From NCBI GenBank assembly GCA_024648695.1, contig JACAVV010000007.1, positions 166,294 through 230,293 on the forward strand: a stretch of 64,000 nt of DNA, given 5' to 3'. Below are positions 10,501 through 18,548 of the stretch, piece after piece. A model generated the notes under the pieces. That model saw nothing but the letters and a program-made list of their open reading frames with translations, was not told the origin of the DNA and searched no databases. The position numbers and the translations under genes were made by a program. The number at the start of each line of letters is the position of its first letter. The first letter of the stretch is position 1. The DNA comes from Nitrospina sp. (lineage in GTDB: Bacteria > Nitrospinota > Nitrospinia > Nitrospinales > JACRGP01).

Positions 10501-10969
10501 AAGAACCAATAAAGGCACCTGTCGTGCCATCAAATTCTCGCACATCGTCATGGGTCGCGTCGGCCACGAACAAGTTACCGGATGCAGGATGAAAAGCGAG
10601 GCCGAAAGGGGCGAGCAGGTTGGGTTCGGTTTGCCCAAACACACCTAGAAAACTGCCGTCGTTTCCATCAAATTCCAGAACCTTGCCCAGAAAGGAGTCA
10701 GCCACCAGCAAATTTTTTGTAACAGGATGAAACGCCAGGCCTTCCGGCTTAGTAAGCTCAGCCGCTGTTTGACCGAAGGAGCCGGAATAGCTGTTGGCCT
10801 CCAGATCGAACACCCGCACATCTCCTGTTCCCGAATCCGAGATCAGCAAATTCTTCGCAAACGCCAAACCCGGCGAGACGAAAAATAGGAATAAAACGAG
10901 TAGGACCGCAAGGGTGTTAATCCAAACCCGTTCATTTCTGCATTTGAATTTTTCTATTTTTGTAAACAC
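4529..10969 (-). CDS. Very large exported protein: beta-propeller plus ten Calx-beta repeats
   Basis: About 2146 residues from a GTG at 10969, which places a basic n-region directly before the hydrophobic stretch WINTLAVLLVLFLFF and an AFA cleavage site; a longer reading from a TTG at 11026 adds 19 residues and looks less like a signal peptide. After the signal come about six NHL-like blades (repeated GLAFHP..GNLFVAD and VREFDG..G.FIGSFG), then ten Calx-beta repeats of about 115 residues each ending in ILDNDG-type turns (roughly bases 10025 to 6570), then Ig/BACON-like domains and a unique C-terminal module. Calx-beta domains bind calcium in adhesins; a surface adhesion or matrix role is likely but inferred. 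No sorting or secretion partner is adjacent. Convergent with selO. Confidence 0.85.
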   Translation of the reverse strand: MFTKIEKFKCRNERVWINTLAVLLVLFLFFVSPGLAFAKNLLISDSGTGDVRVFDLEANSYSGSFGQTAAELTKPEGLAFHPVTKNLLVADSFLGKVLEFDGNDGSFLGVFGQTEPNLLAPFGLAFHPASGNLFVADATHDDVREFDGTTGAFIGSFGDSANFLTNPKHILFHPVTSNLLVSGGNGGEAREFDNATGSFIGVFGDTGDEMSIARGMVFQASTGNLFVADFGGFQIHKFDGNSGTAQSAFPGSNADLNRPIDLAFDDESNVLYVVDTRNKDIPKFHPDSGALLGILPIPDSSLRSPNFLAVQEDGAVTLPLVSFNNSSSSASESVGQVVVQVQLSSSSALPVEVDYQASGGTAAGGGTDYFLLGTGSLAFDPGETEKNLMLSIVDDVMDEDDETVVLTLSNPVNAHSGSPNSHTLKITDNDGPPEIGFSADASFSEEGSLGSSVEVVLSKPSGNSVTVMYSITGGSAQGGGVDYDAPGIGTLTFAPGDTSESIELLINDDEIDESDETVLLTLSDAVGATLNGLTDHTVTILDDDPVPGVAFETGASEGSEFATPAMINVVLTNPSGEPVSVDIAHTGGSALGGGMDFDLPENLTVEFSAGETVKSVNLAITDDSLDENNETVELGLTNPQGAVLQEPGTHIHTILDNDGVPSVSFDADTSSASESQASASISVSLSNASGLSVAVDYSISGGGATGGGVDYQLLGSGTLDFTPGETHKSIDLSINDDLLDEPDETVLLILADPLNAQSGTHVNHEFTIQDNDGIPTVAFESSKQEGDESVTPSEVRVVLSNPSASTVSVDVAVSGGTATGAGVDYEFLDSGLLEFIPGETVRTLELSITDDLIDEAGETVVLELSQPTNALLGDTNSLTHTILDNDGTPTVAFSRDHSDGLETVALPVIPVILSNPSDSQVTVNYNVLGGTATEQGQGDPFDFSLNGQQLVFDPGVTEQFIDLSVLDDLLDETDETIEIGLTEPVNAVLGEIANHEYSIIDDEGQPSVFFEIAESSVSESDGSVNLSVKLSNSSGLPVTVDYSVSGGTATGGGVDFNVPGSGQLSFAPGEIQKTFLVEVTDDSLHEANETVLFMLSNPGNAELGTDLQYELTLLDNESEPTVSFDVAEVNGPESQSSATILVTLSHATSEVVTVEFSHAGGTAEGGGVDFSLAEGLVLEFTPGVTEQSVSIEIVNDDLDEADETIDLQLTNPENAQLGTIIESAYSILDDDEPVVPEVAFVSPDSSEDEATPVVNIPVRLSEVTTVEVAVTYQLTGGTATGEGEDFTLLGTGTLIFPAGTAEANIDLALVDDEVFDPDETLTLQLSDPVSATLGSEFEHTFTILDNDPAPPEILVAFDLAGSETSEANTTASIQVSLSEEADETVTVNYEVTGGNAFNGFDFSLTGTGTLNFDPGVIQQSIHIDIGNDSDIEDDETVILSLSNPSGALLGTLTSHTFTILDDDEESGSGNPEDPLLEVLPGRGILVAGTVGGPFSPDSVDITLSNTGDASIEYSVSHNETWLTLAQPDSTGTLAANSSVQLTLQINASANALNVGDYSDTLTFRDITNGVDITRVVNLEVLPEHHLTITSGPDSLSNPADSLSEVEFFVVAEDTRGFDLDYLWTADCSAWSDDNGTFDSASLPQVVWAAPENGSGESKDCVIHVTVSNEAAVTGSANDALVLSVDGSFNLSVRSLGILNVFPEREVFATNFESEFINPETISYQVSNEGGMPLEFSVSHTQSWGSFDSDSGSLEPGQSLVVNFQFNESATNQTEGLNVDVISFNNLSGGWGDAERELNLIIDDGQLNEEVTLEGNDFITRCDSTGCELESKTYTLTNMEAFQAFEETIRDVVENFLDEGFTLEQIQQILNLPGTQEQLLEIINGKVEPLRFSITLTQEWLDLIVNTTDSESQGDSAGDLTFSGTLGLGESLEFDVRINSNVQDLEPEDTQGSIIVQDTDTGEVLAFNTVKLDFGSQAFPNVPSSQRVVSPYWQTDSGSYTFIGVTHPSLSGMNSQIGVVMSAVENDGSIYGNTIEFTVRSGSTHKLFIVGTNNSSINSNNIPTATFISATSSFSHGQLVISPKADNPHLKLGNANAIGSGFPDITMLSFWGAVVVQETSTGFAMEFVGDVRDSRSFNTITPPTGLN
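6570..10025 (-). repeat. Ten tandem Calx-beta coding repeats
   Basis: Within the giant protein gene, ten units of about 345 bases each encode the pattern V.F..........E......V.LS......V.VDY...GGTA.GGG.DY...G.L.F.PGE....I.L.I.DD...DE.DETV.L.LSNP.NA..G....H..TILDNDG. The units differ from each other at many positions, so they are old duplications rather than recent slippage products. The acidic DE.DET and DNDG turns are the expected calcium ligands. Confidence 0.85.
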
Positions 10970-11399
10970 AAAAAATTTAACCTGACAATGAAACCATGTA
11001 GGAAAAATTAAATCCTGAAATGCCAATGGAACTTAAAAATTTTTTTCTTCCAGGGAATACTTTCAACCCTTTTACAATCGAATCAGAAAGCTGTAAAAGG
11101 AAAGCTCAATATCATGACACAATGCTCGCCTATACTATAATAAGCTAATATGTTGCCATCCCCTTGGCAAGGGCTAATCAAGAAAATTTTAAAATACTCT
11201 AACCAGGCTAAATTCAAGGTTTTTCAAGTCTGTTTTTCGAATAAAATAGAGTGAGAACAGAGGAATCCTGTTGACTTCCAGTCAAAATTACAAGGAATTA
11301 AATGGTAATTTATTCTTGTTTCTTAAGGAGATTTATCTACCAATGCAGGGAAAGATAAGAAAACAGGAAGGGAAAACGGGCTTTATGACATCCTGCTTT
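10970..11399. other. Intergenic stretch with a 9-bp inverted repeat
   Basis: Holds the 5' region of the giant exported protein gene and the downstream end of the histidine kinase gene. The one clear structure is the inverted repeat CCTTTTACA (11068-11076) / TGTAAAAGG (11092-11100) with a 15-base spacer, about 100 bases upstream of the likely start; it could be an operator or a hairpin. No coding potential with a ribosome site was seen. Confidence 0.4.
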
Positions 11400-12761
11400 T
11401 TAAGTGGTAGGGGTGGTTTTTGGAATTTGGTCAGGATAAGAAATAATAAATTCGGTTCCAGGTCCCGGACCTAATTCAATCTCACCTTCCATTTGTTTTT
11501 CTACCAGAGTGACCACCAGGTTCAATCCTGAGGTCTTTTGCTTCCAGTCAAAGTTTGAAGGCAGTCCGGGTCCATTGTCACGAAACGTTAGAAAGGTTTT
11601 GCCAAGCTCTATATCCTGAATAAGTTGAATCGATAATTCATTCATTTTTGAGGACTGAAACGCGTGTTTAATAGAATTGGTCACCAACTCATTAACAATG
11701 AGTCCCAAATACAAGGATTTTCCCATATCCAAAGACCGGCCCTCTGTCCATAAAGACAAAGAAAATTCTTCAGGAGGGTAACCGTAAGAACAAACGATTT
11801 CATTGACCAAATCACGAAAGTAGTCCTGGCAATCGATATTGGAAAGATCATTTTCCTGAACCACCTTATTATGAATACGGCCAATGACTTGAATTTGATT
11901 CAAAACCTCCTTGAGCAACTCGCTGAATTTGGGGTCGCCGACCTGTCTCATTTTCAACTTGATCAGACTGGAAATAATTTGAAGGTTGTTTTTGGTTCGG
12001 TGGTAGACCTCTTTTAAGAGGATTTCCTTTTCTTCCAAAGACGCCCTCAATTGTTTTTCGACCATCATTCGATCAGAGTTTTCCAGTCTCAGTTTTTCAT
12101 TGGACATTCGCGATTGGTGAGTGTGCTCCATGACCTGATACTCCAGGCTGAGCCGCGAAGCATGCAATTCTTCTGTCGCCTTTTCTTCCCGCAAATCACT
12201 GTCATAGGCGTGCAGGAGGTTTCCACAGGTAACAAGTAAGGGTCTGAGGAATGCAACGAGTTCATCACTATAATCCCGGTTATGATCTGCCAGACAAACC
12301 AAACCCATCAAAGTACTGCCATAAAAACAGGGCAGGCCCAGAAAGTTTTTCCAATCCGGACGTTCCAGGCCGGCCGGACAGTTTCTGGAATCATTTTTCG
12401 GGTCATTAGAAATCACCGGAATGGCACTGGTAATGACACTACCATACAACGTGTTCCTATCGCACAAAGCAGTGTCGGTTTCCGGCCTGGTTTCAAAAGG
12501 CGGCCAGTTTTTTTTATCAGAAAACTTGTTTGACACAGCCACAGGTTTGAGAACGCGTTGTTCTTCATCTGTCGAAACCAATTCGCCAACGAACGCATAT
12601 TTACTTTCGCAAAGCTGGCAAACCCTTTCCAGCAATTCAGCAAAAACGATGTGTTTGGGAAGGCGATTAATGTATTGAAGTTGAGCGTAATTAAGGGATT
12701 CCAGCAACTCTTTGGCTTCTTTTTGTTTCTTAAAAAAGCCTGACCAATGGATTAGGTTCAT
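11400..12761 (-). CDS. GAF-domain sensor histidine kinase, HisKA_2 type
   Basis: A 453-residue soluble sensor kinase. The N-terminal half (about residues 25-190) reads as a GAF domain (FVGELVSTDEEQRVLKPVAV, LPCFYGSTLMGLVCLAD), followed by a coiled coil and the HisKA_2 box KEVYHRTKNNLQIISSLI with the phospho-accepting His at about 254. The ATPase domain follows with N box NELVTNSIKHAF, G1 FRDNGPGLP and G2 TSGLNLVVTLVEKQM. Such kinases usually signal to a separate receiver. There is no neighbouring response regulator; no transmembrane segment is present, so the signal is cytoplasmic. Confidence 0.9.
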   Translation of the reverse strand: MNLIHWSGFFKKQKEAKELLESLNYAQLQYINRLPKHIVFAELLERVCQLCESKYAFVGELVSTDEEQRVLKPVAVSNKFSDKKNWPPFETRPETDTALCDRNTLYGSVITSAIPVISNDPKNDSRNCPAGLERPDWKNFLGLPCFYGSTLMGLVCLADHNRDYSDELVAFLRPLLVTCGNLLHAYDSDLREEKATEELHASRLSLEYQVMEHTHQSRMSNEKLRLENSDRMMVEKQLRASLEEKEILLKEVYHRTKNNLQIISSLIKLKMRQVGDPKFSELLKEVLNQIQVIGRIHNKVVQENDLSNIDCQDYFRDLVNEIVCSYGYPPEEFSLSLWTEGRSLDMGKSLYLGLIVNELVTNSIKHAFQSSKMNELSIQLIQDIELGKTFLTFRDNGPGLPSNFDWKQKTSGLNLVVTLVEKQMEGEIELGPGPGTEFIISYPDQIPKTTPTT

Positions 12762-13139
12762 ACGGGTTTTATTTTCACCATTTTAAAAAGTTGGGATCGA
12801 GTATCAGGTTATTTCTTATAGCATAAAAGGTGACAGGATCTGCAGGCAAAGTTAATAAAAGCTTTTTCAACCCTGGCAAACTGGTTCCAATTTCAAAGAT
12901 TTTTCATACAGGAGCGAGAATACTCAAGGTCTGTCTGCGGACAGGAACGGAGGCCATTCTCAGGATTTCCTGGTTAAGATCTGGCGGCTCCGGGAATAAT
13001 AAGCAGAAGTATAATAAAAATATTCTATTATAATTTGAGTCGTGTTAGCAATATCAGAGTTTTTTGCAGAATACGTTGCAGGGGAAATAGATATAAGATA
13101 TTTTCAGAGCTATTGCGATTCTTTAAGTGGAGATTGACG
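12762..13139. other. Intergenic stretch, no gene seen
   Basis: AT-rich DNA between the divergent histidine kinase and small membrane protein genes. It contains a TATAAT-like hexamer near 13027 without a convincing -35 box. No open frame with a ribosome site and no repeat was found. Confidence 0.3.
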
Positions 13140-13310
13140 ATGGATTCGAATCCCCAAAATATAGTCATCCTGGTTCTGGTGGGCCTGGCCTCAATTTATG
13201 TTTTAGGAACTTTATTTTCCTGGTTGCTCAAAAACCTTATCATGATCATCCTGTTATTCGTTATCCTCGGCGGATTGGGCTTTTTCCTTTTGAAAAAGGA
13301 GGGAGGTTGA
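13140..13310 (+). CDS. Small membrane protein, 56 residues
   Basis: The ATG at 13140 is preceded by GGAG at good spacing (GGAGATTGACG), which decides this start over a longer upstream reading. The product has two closely spaced hydrophobic segments (about residues 8-28 and 32-50) and ends in KKEGG. No family is recognised. It is probably an inner-membrane protein of two helices; function unknown. Confidence 0.6.
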   Translation: MDSNPQNIVILVLVGLASIYVLGTLFSWLLKNLIMIILLFVILGGLGFFLLKKEGG

Positions 13311-13366
13311 TTTGGCAGGAACAGGGAGTTTGACCGTATAATTCGCTAAACCCGGTTAGCATCAAT

Positions 13367-13837
13367 TCAAGGTTCTTCTTTTGTCCACACAAAGGCTTGA
13401 TATTTTTTTTCATCAATTGCCAAAAGTCTGTCTGGATCACAACGATAAAAATTTATTGCATCGTTTTTATTAATTTCATCCATAGTGAAAGCGATCGCAC
13501 GAGAAAAAAGATGACTGGAACTTTGCCCCGGTTTTCCAATTTTTTCTTTGGAAACATTTTTGCAATTTGAAAAAAAGTTGTCGGCCTCAGAAAAGCTAAA
13601 AAACAAAAAAGCATCCTTCGTATCCAGGTCATGAACCTCAAAAATATCCACCGCCGATTGCGGAATCCATTGAGGAATCCATCCTTTTTGAAAAATTAAA
13701 GGATCGGAAACGAGTTCCTCGTAATTTGCATAATGAGATTGAACTATATCCAGTCTGGCTAAAACATAGAACAGGAGTAGGAATAAAGAAACTGTCGCAA
13801 GGGCAATCAATCCGGCTTTTTTTGATTTTAATTTCAA
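13367..13837 (-). CDS. Membrane-anchored protein of unknown function
   Basis: A 156-residue protein with a basic N-terminus and one hydrophobic segment (about residues 8-28), then a soluble domain expected in the periplasm. The start of the domain, GWIPQWIPQSAVDIFEVHDLDT, reads like short lipoproteins and anchored domains of unknown function in many Gram-negatives in which a proline-rich segment precedes a small alpha/beta fold. It lies downstream of the tssJ-tssK-vWA genes on the same strand, about 250 bases away, and may or may not belong with them. Confidence 0.6.
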   Translation of the reverse strand: MKLKSKKAGLIALATVSLFLLLFYVLARLDIVQSHYANYEELVSDPLIFQKGWIPQWIPQSAVDIFEVHDLDTKDAFLFFSFSEADNFFSNCKNVSKEKIGKPGQSSSHLFSRAIAFTMDEINKNDAINFYRCDPDRLLAIDEKKYQAFVWTKEEP

Positions 13838-14085
13838 AGAAGACCTTGAATCATAAAAAAGTGCTTAATTATCAGGTAAACAACAGGAAAAGGAGGAGTG
13901 GGCGCGTAATTTTTTTAAGTCAAATATTAAAGAGGTTTCACCGTCCCACTAACCCAAAATTTGTGGAGAATTTTTATACCACAAATTGGATTGTGGAGCG
14001 TATTTTTTGGTTTAATGTTCTACATTTTGGTTGTGGCGTCTGAAGGCTCCTCAAATAAATTTAAGCTGTTCTCTGCCAGTAAAAA

Positions 14086-15123
14086 TCACTCCATTTTTGC
14101 GGTGGATTCACTCGGTTCTTTTAACGCATTATCTTGCGGTGAGGGTTCCTCAGGTGTGGATTGTTCCTTGGTCAGGCAGGCGGGACAAAAACCGGAGGCG
14201 CCGGAAGCCATTCGAAACAGACCTTTCAAGGTGTGAATCCGTTCAGGCGAGTTGATCAGGAAAAACCCCTGTCCCGGTGAATGCTTCGGGCAAACGTTGG
14301 CGATCTTTTTCATTTGCCGGATACCAAAAGAATCCTCTTCGCCAATGTAGGCGGACAGCACGACTGACTGATCTTCCCGTTCAAAAGGATTGGTCACGGC
14401 GGAGGTCACGTTGTGTTCGCCATCTGTGTAGATCAACACCCGTCCGTTGGGTACAGAAATGAAACTTTCTTCTCCCGATTCTTCCGTACGCACCAGAGAA
14501 TGCATGATGGGTTGAAAGTCGCTGGGTCCCCCAAATCCCGCCAAATCGCCGGACAAATAATCTTTATACAGACCGTAGGATAGTTCCAGCGCTTCGCGAA
14601 TGTTGGTCAATTTTTGTTCAGGGGTTTCCTCTTTCAGAATGCGGACCAGTTCGTCTGCGAAGGCGGGTTTGTCTCTGAACTCCTCTATAATCTCCCGTAC
14701 GCTTTTGATCCACACCAGCTTCGAGCTCCCCGCAAAAACGCACAGGGCGATGTAAGCCGATTCCGAATGCGTCATATTCCTAAGCGACCAGATACCTCCT
14801 GCGGCGTTCATGGCGACCAGTTTGTACTTGTCGCCGGGATAATCCGTGCTTGGAAAAGCTTCGTCGCCCATTGAAAGCGATCCGTCCATCATCAGGATAC
14901 AAAATCCGATCTCATTTTTGAAATCAATGGACGGCGGTTCGGCGGGTGTTTGTTCTGGTTCCGGTACTGCCGTTTCCTGGCTTTGTGGCATTTCCGTCGT
15001 CACGGTAATTTCTTTCAGCCAGCCCGACCCGTATTCACAATCGGGTTGATTGGTGCAAAAGCCGTCTTCGGTTTGGGAATCGTATTCTTGTCCGCATTGG
15101 GTGCAAATATATCGAGTCGGCAT
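14086..15123 (-). CDS. vWA-domain protein with N-terminal zinc ribbon
   Basis: Starting at the ATG with AGGAAGAATT before it gives 345 residues. Residues 7-29 hold a zinc ribbon (CTQC...C.....C, Cys 7, 10, 23, 29). A proline/glutamate linker leads to a von Willebrand factor A domain whose MIDAS motif DGSLS begins at Asp80 with a later acidic TDGEH segment. vWA domains bind metal and mediate protein contacts. It follows tssK on the same strand with 131 bases between them, so a role with the type VI parts is possible; nothing in the sequence proves it. No signal peptide, so likely cytoplasmic. Confidence 0.8.
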   Translation of the reverse strand: MPTRYICTQCGQEYDSQTEDGFCTNQPDCEYGSGWLKEITVTTEMPQSQETAVPEPEQTPAEPPSIDFKNEIGFCILMMDGSLSMGDEAFPSTDYPGDKYKLVAMNAAGGIWSLRNMTHSESAYIALCVFAGSSKLVWIKSVREIIEEFRDKPAFADELVRILKEETPEQKLTNIREALELSYGLYKDYLSGDLAGFGGPSDFQPIMHSLVRTEESGEESFISVPNGRVLIYTDGEHNVTSAVTNPFEREDQSVVLSAYIGEEDSFGIRQMKKIANVCPKHSPGQGFFLINSPERIHTLKGLFRMASGASGFCPACLTKEQSTPEEPSPQDNALKEPSESTAKME

Positions 15124-15254
15124 AATTCTTCCTTTACTAATTAGATAAACAAACAAGGTGGGGTTCGGGAACTATTAAAGATGTGACAGCTCGGCGACAG
15201 GAGGAAAAGCAAACAGAAAAAAGCTTACTGAGACCCCAACCTTAAGGTGAGAGG

Positions 15255-16589
15255 CTACACGTCTGCTTTCTTTTTCACGTACATGACGATTTCGGTAGGA
15301 CGGTCGCCGATGCTGGAGGTGTTGTACACATTCAGTTTTTCGTTGGGAATGATGTATTCCGGATCGATTTTAAGGGCAAACAGGATCACCCCGCGGGCAG
15401 GCACCAGTTCTTCCACCCGTTCGATGCGTTTGCGTTCGGGACCCAGAATCCTTTTATCCCGCATGGATTGAATTTTCGATTCCGACCCAATCCAGCTCTT
15501 TTCAATCCAACCGATAACCTCTTTTTCCGTCATGCCCACTTGTCCGCGCACGCCCAGATAGATGGGACGATCCATCCAGGTTGCATCGAATTGAGTGCCG
15601 TACATTTCATTTTCAAAATAGAAGGGGATCGAGGTGAACGCTTCGCTGATACCCTCGTCGATCATGCGGAAAACATATTGTTGCGCCTGCTCGAATGACG
15701 AACGGATATCGTTGTGGTTGTACGGATTCAGCACCGGAGGCACCAGGGTTCCAAGCGAAGCCAGGTTACCAACCAGAGAGCACAAGGCCAAATACACATG
15801 GTAAGGATGAGATACACCGGTACTGATCACTGCTTCGAACATGGGCAAAGCGGCGACCATGGTTTGAATGAGCGTTTTTGTTTCCAGCACCAGCGGCATG
15901 CCCGAAGTGGACGATGGTGCCAAAACTTCATAGGATAAAAAAACCGCCTTTTCGCGCAAACGTTTGGCCACCTGCGAACACATGGTACCAATGGGAGACT
16001 GCACCGGCACCCTGAGGGTTGGTGGAATGTAATCAGTCAGAGAGAACGATTCGTTGGAATACGAAACCTGGGCCAGCGGAAAGCTCACGTATTTTTGCGG
16101 CGGATTATCGGTAACCAGCAAGCTGAGGCGGGGTCTCAGCCTGGGGATGAGCAGTTCGTTATCCCCGGTGTTTTCGTCCAGAACCCCTTTGCCTTCGATG
16201 GAATCAAAACGCGGCAAATCGCCTTTAAAGGAAGCTTCGCCAGGTTTTTTAGCCGGTAGCACCAGGTGGATGAATTGCGGGCTTTGTTTCATACTTTCCG
16301 AATGCGGCGTCAAGTCCACTTCCAAAGCATTTTCACCCTGGAACCCATAGGAAACTACCATGCCGTCTGGCATGATTGCCTCCATTTCGATCACACGGAA
16401 AATACCCGAAACCAGGAGTCCGTGGTCGATTTGCATATGCTGGACTCCCCAGTAAAAAGGAGACATCGTGCAGATGTTATAATGCAATAAGGAATCCTGG
16501 CGCTGGACCAGTTCCTGGAAATGTTGCGGGGAAAGCAACATCCCCTCGTGCCATTGAATGGCGTCTGGAATTTCATTTGCAGAACTCAT
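15255..16589 (-). CDS. tssK: Type VI secretion baseplate protein TssK
   Basis: The ATG at 16589, with GGAGACAGG just upstream, gives 444 residues, the normal TssK length. The hallmark IQWHEGMLLSPQHFQ is at residues 10-24, followed by the shell-domain pattern and a C-terminal domain that in known TssK trimers contacts the TssJLM membrane complex. TssK links the phage-like baseplate to that complex in the cytoplasm. The upstream gene is a TssJ-like lipoprotein. The other core genes (tssB, C, F, G, L, M, H) are not in this window, so the locus is split or partial. Confidence 0.88.
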   Translation of the reverse strand: MSSANEIPDAIQWHEGMLLSPQHFQELVQRQDSLLHYNICTMSPFYWGVQHMQIDHGLLVSGIFRVIEMEAIMPDGMVVSYGFQGENALEVDLTPHSESMKQSPQFIHLVLPAKKPGEASFKGDLPRFDSIEGKGVLDENTGDNELLIPRLRPRLSLLVTDNPPQKYVSFPLAQVSYSNESFSLTDYIPPTLRVPVQSPIGTMCSQVAKRLREKAVFLSYEVLAPSSTSGMPLVLETKTLIQTMVAALPMFEAVISTGVSHPYHVYLALCSLVGNLASLGTLVPPVLNPYNHNDIRSSFEQAQQYVFRMIDEGISEAFTSIPFYFENEMYGTQFDATWMDRPIYLGVRGQVGMTEKEVIGWIEKSWIGSESKIQSMRDKRILGPERKRIERVEELVPARGVILFALKIDPEYIIPNEKLNVYNTSSIGDRPTEIVMYVKKKADV

Positions 16590-16659
16590 TTCCTGTCTCC
16601 AAACCTCCTCCGTGGAGGGCGAAAATTTAAAGGTTTCGGGAATTGCAGGCAATTCAGGT

Positions 16660-17160
16660 TCATTGCGGATCCACGACGAAACTATCTTCTAATAAGGTTA
16701 TATTAAGGCTTTGATGCGGGTCCACCCGTGCTCTGTGGTCACCCTTTGAGAAATAATTGGCGTAGATGATTCCCCCTTCAGCGCTGGCCTCAAGGGGCAA
16801 GGCTTTTTCCTCAATTTTTTGTCCCGGCACCCATTCCCAGTTCCATGAGTTGAATCCGGAGTCTTCAGGATAATCTCGTTTGTATTGATCCTTTTGTTCA
16901 AACCACTCGCGGGCAGGGAGTTTTTCCAGTTCTTTCAACAGGTCCTCGTCATATACCAGAACGTAATCGACGGCAACCGGGTTATTCTGATTGGCGGATT
17001 CGGTCATTTCCACGTTCAAACGGACTTTTTTCCCAAAAAGCGATTGAGTTCGGACAGTAATGCCACAAGCGCTAAAAAAAAGTAACAGGAATATCAGGAA
17101 TAAGGCCAAGCGGAACTTTTGATTTCCGGTCACATGAAGTTCCTTGACAACATTCCTCAT
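16660..17160 (-). CDS. tssJ: TssJ-like outer-membrane lipoprotein
   Basis: A 166-residue protein with a signal sequence and lipobox LFFSAC (lipidated Cys at 32), followed by a beta-rich domain (RLNVEMTESANQNNP, VDYVLVYDEDLLKEL, AREWFEQKDQYKRDYP). A lipoprotein of this size and fold pattern directly upstream of tssK fits TssJ, which anchors TssM to the outer membrane. TssJ sequences are weakly conserved, so the name rests partly on the neighbour; 70 bases separate it from tssK. Confidence 0.7.
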   Translation of the reverse strand: MRNVVKELHVTGNQKFRLALFLIFLLLFFSACGITVRTQSLFGKKVRLNVEMTESANQNNPVAVDYVLVYDEDLLKELEKLPAREWFEQKDQYKRDYPEDSGFNSWNWEWVPGQKIEEKALPLEASAEGGIIYANYFSKGDHRARVDPHQSLNITLLEDSFVVDPQ

Positions 17161-17980
17161 TTACAAGTCTCTATTAAAGGGAGTGTGTGGGCAGATTTCC
17201 AAATCATTAAAGCGACGGAGGAAACAATATTTTAATTAGGAGGGGCGGGATCCTTTTAAAAATTCAAAAAGTACTTTCCGCTAAAAGAATCAGGTCGGCC
17301 AATACAGTGAAACAGGAATAGGATATTGGCCAGGAAGAAAATTTTCAGAAAAAAATTCCGGTTAATTTTTTAAAAATAAGGTTTTGCAAACCGGTCAGCC
17401 AATAGCAAGGGTCCGCTACCCTAACCCTAAAAAATAATTATATCAAGTTAGAACATCACTGGCAGGTTGTCAAGAGAAAGGTAAAAAAAACAAGAGTTTC
17501 CACCGGTCAAGGGAGTCTTGCGGTGCCAGCCCTGAGCGAGTTGCCAGGAAAGCCCGATCGAGGTTTTCCAATGAATATCCCTGTAAGGATTGAGTGCGAA
17601 AAATATGCCCCAAAGCCTGTCCCCAAAGATAAATTCAGGTGAATTTTAAGAAAAAATCGTAGGGAAAATTATACAAAATCCCAAAAAGTAGACTTATGCG
17701 GCGACTTCATCAAATTAGGAATTCCTTCCCGACGCGAAAATTATCGTTGCATCCAACCCGAAATTTATTTTAAAGTATTGATATTTCTATTTCAGTAGGA
17801 ATTTTGACATCTCAAAAAAGTGGCCTGAAGCTTAATTTCTTTGGAGAGAAAATCAGAACTTTTGGGCGCGCCAAAAACGCATTGGGGTAACCCCGGAATG
17901 GAAAGGAACTTTTCAATTCACGATCCCGTAATCTGGGTAAAATCAAATACAAACCGGCATTTCCTGCCAAGGGGTGTGCA
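17161..17980. other. Long divergent intergenic region
   Basis: About 820 AT-rich bases between the divergent tssJ and cheW genes. It must hold the promoters of both operons. No open frame with a ribosome site, tRNA-like cloverleaf or long repeat was seen; a TTGACA at about 17804 lacks a properly spaced -10 box. Confidence 0.3.
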
Positions 17981-18505
17981 GTGACCGACGAAAATGGAAA
18001 ATTGAAAAGCGATAAAATCCTGGAAGATCTAAAAAAAAACCAGGAGGGGAACAAAATCGTCGAGGTCGAAGAAAAGAAAGTGAAGCTTGTAATCTTCACT
18101 TTAATGGATTCTTATTTCGCGTTTTATGGGGATGATGTCAAAGAAATTCTGCCTATTTTAAATATATATTTTGTCCCCGGCTCACCGGATTATATTCTTG
18201 GCATTGTCAATGTGCGCGGTGATATTCAATCTGTCCTCGATATCAATATTGTCATGGGCCTGGGCAAGCACGATTTTGATAACGATAGCCGCATTATCAT
18301 TGCGGAGAAAAAAAATATTCGGTCCGGAATCCAGGTGGATTCGGTAGTGGATGTTCTGGACCTTGCCGAAAGTTCTATTCGGGATACCATTTCTACCCTG
18401 AACGATAATGTCAGTTTTTTTGTGGCTGGGGAAATCAGCTACAAAGACCGGAATGTAACTCTGCTGGATGTGGGAAAACTATTTGAAAAAATTACTCAGG
18501 AATAA
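17981..18505 (+). CDS. cheW: CheW-like chemosensory coupling protein (first copy)
   Basis: Starts at a GTG with AGGGG seven bases upstream. After a polar, charged tail of about 35 residues comes a CheW domain: VIFTLMDSYFAFYGDDVKEIL, LGIVNVRGDIQSVLDIN and a C-terminal SYKDRNVTLLDVGKLF. CheW couples receptors to CheA. The N-terminal extension is longer than in classical CheW. First gene of a chemosensory operon. Confidence 0.88.
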   Translation: MTDENGKLKSDKILEDLKKNQEGNKIVEVEEKKVKLVIFTLMDSYFAFYGDDVKEILPILNIYFVPGSPDYILGIVNVRGDIQSVLDINIVMGLGKHDFDNDSRIIIAEKKNIRSGIQVDSVVDVLDLAESSIRDTISTLNDNVSFFVAGEISYKDRNVTLLDVGKLFEKITQE

Positions 18506-18548
18506 AGATTAAGGCGGGTTATCAGGCGAAAACCCAAAAGGATGCCGC

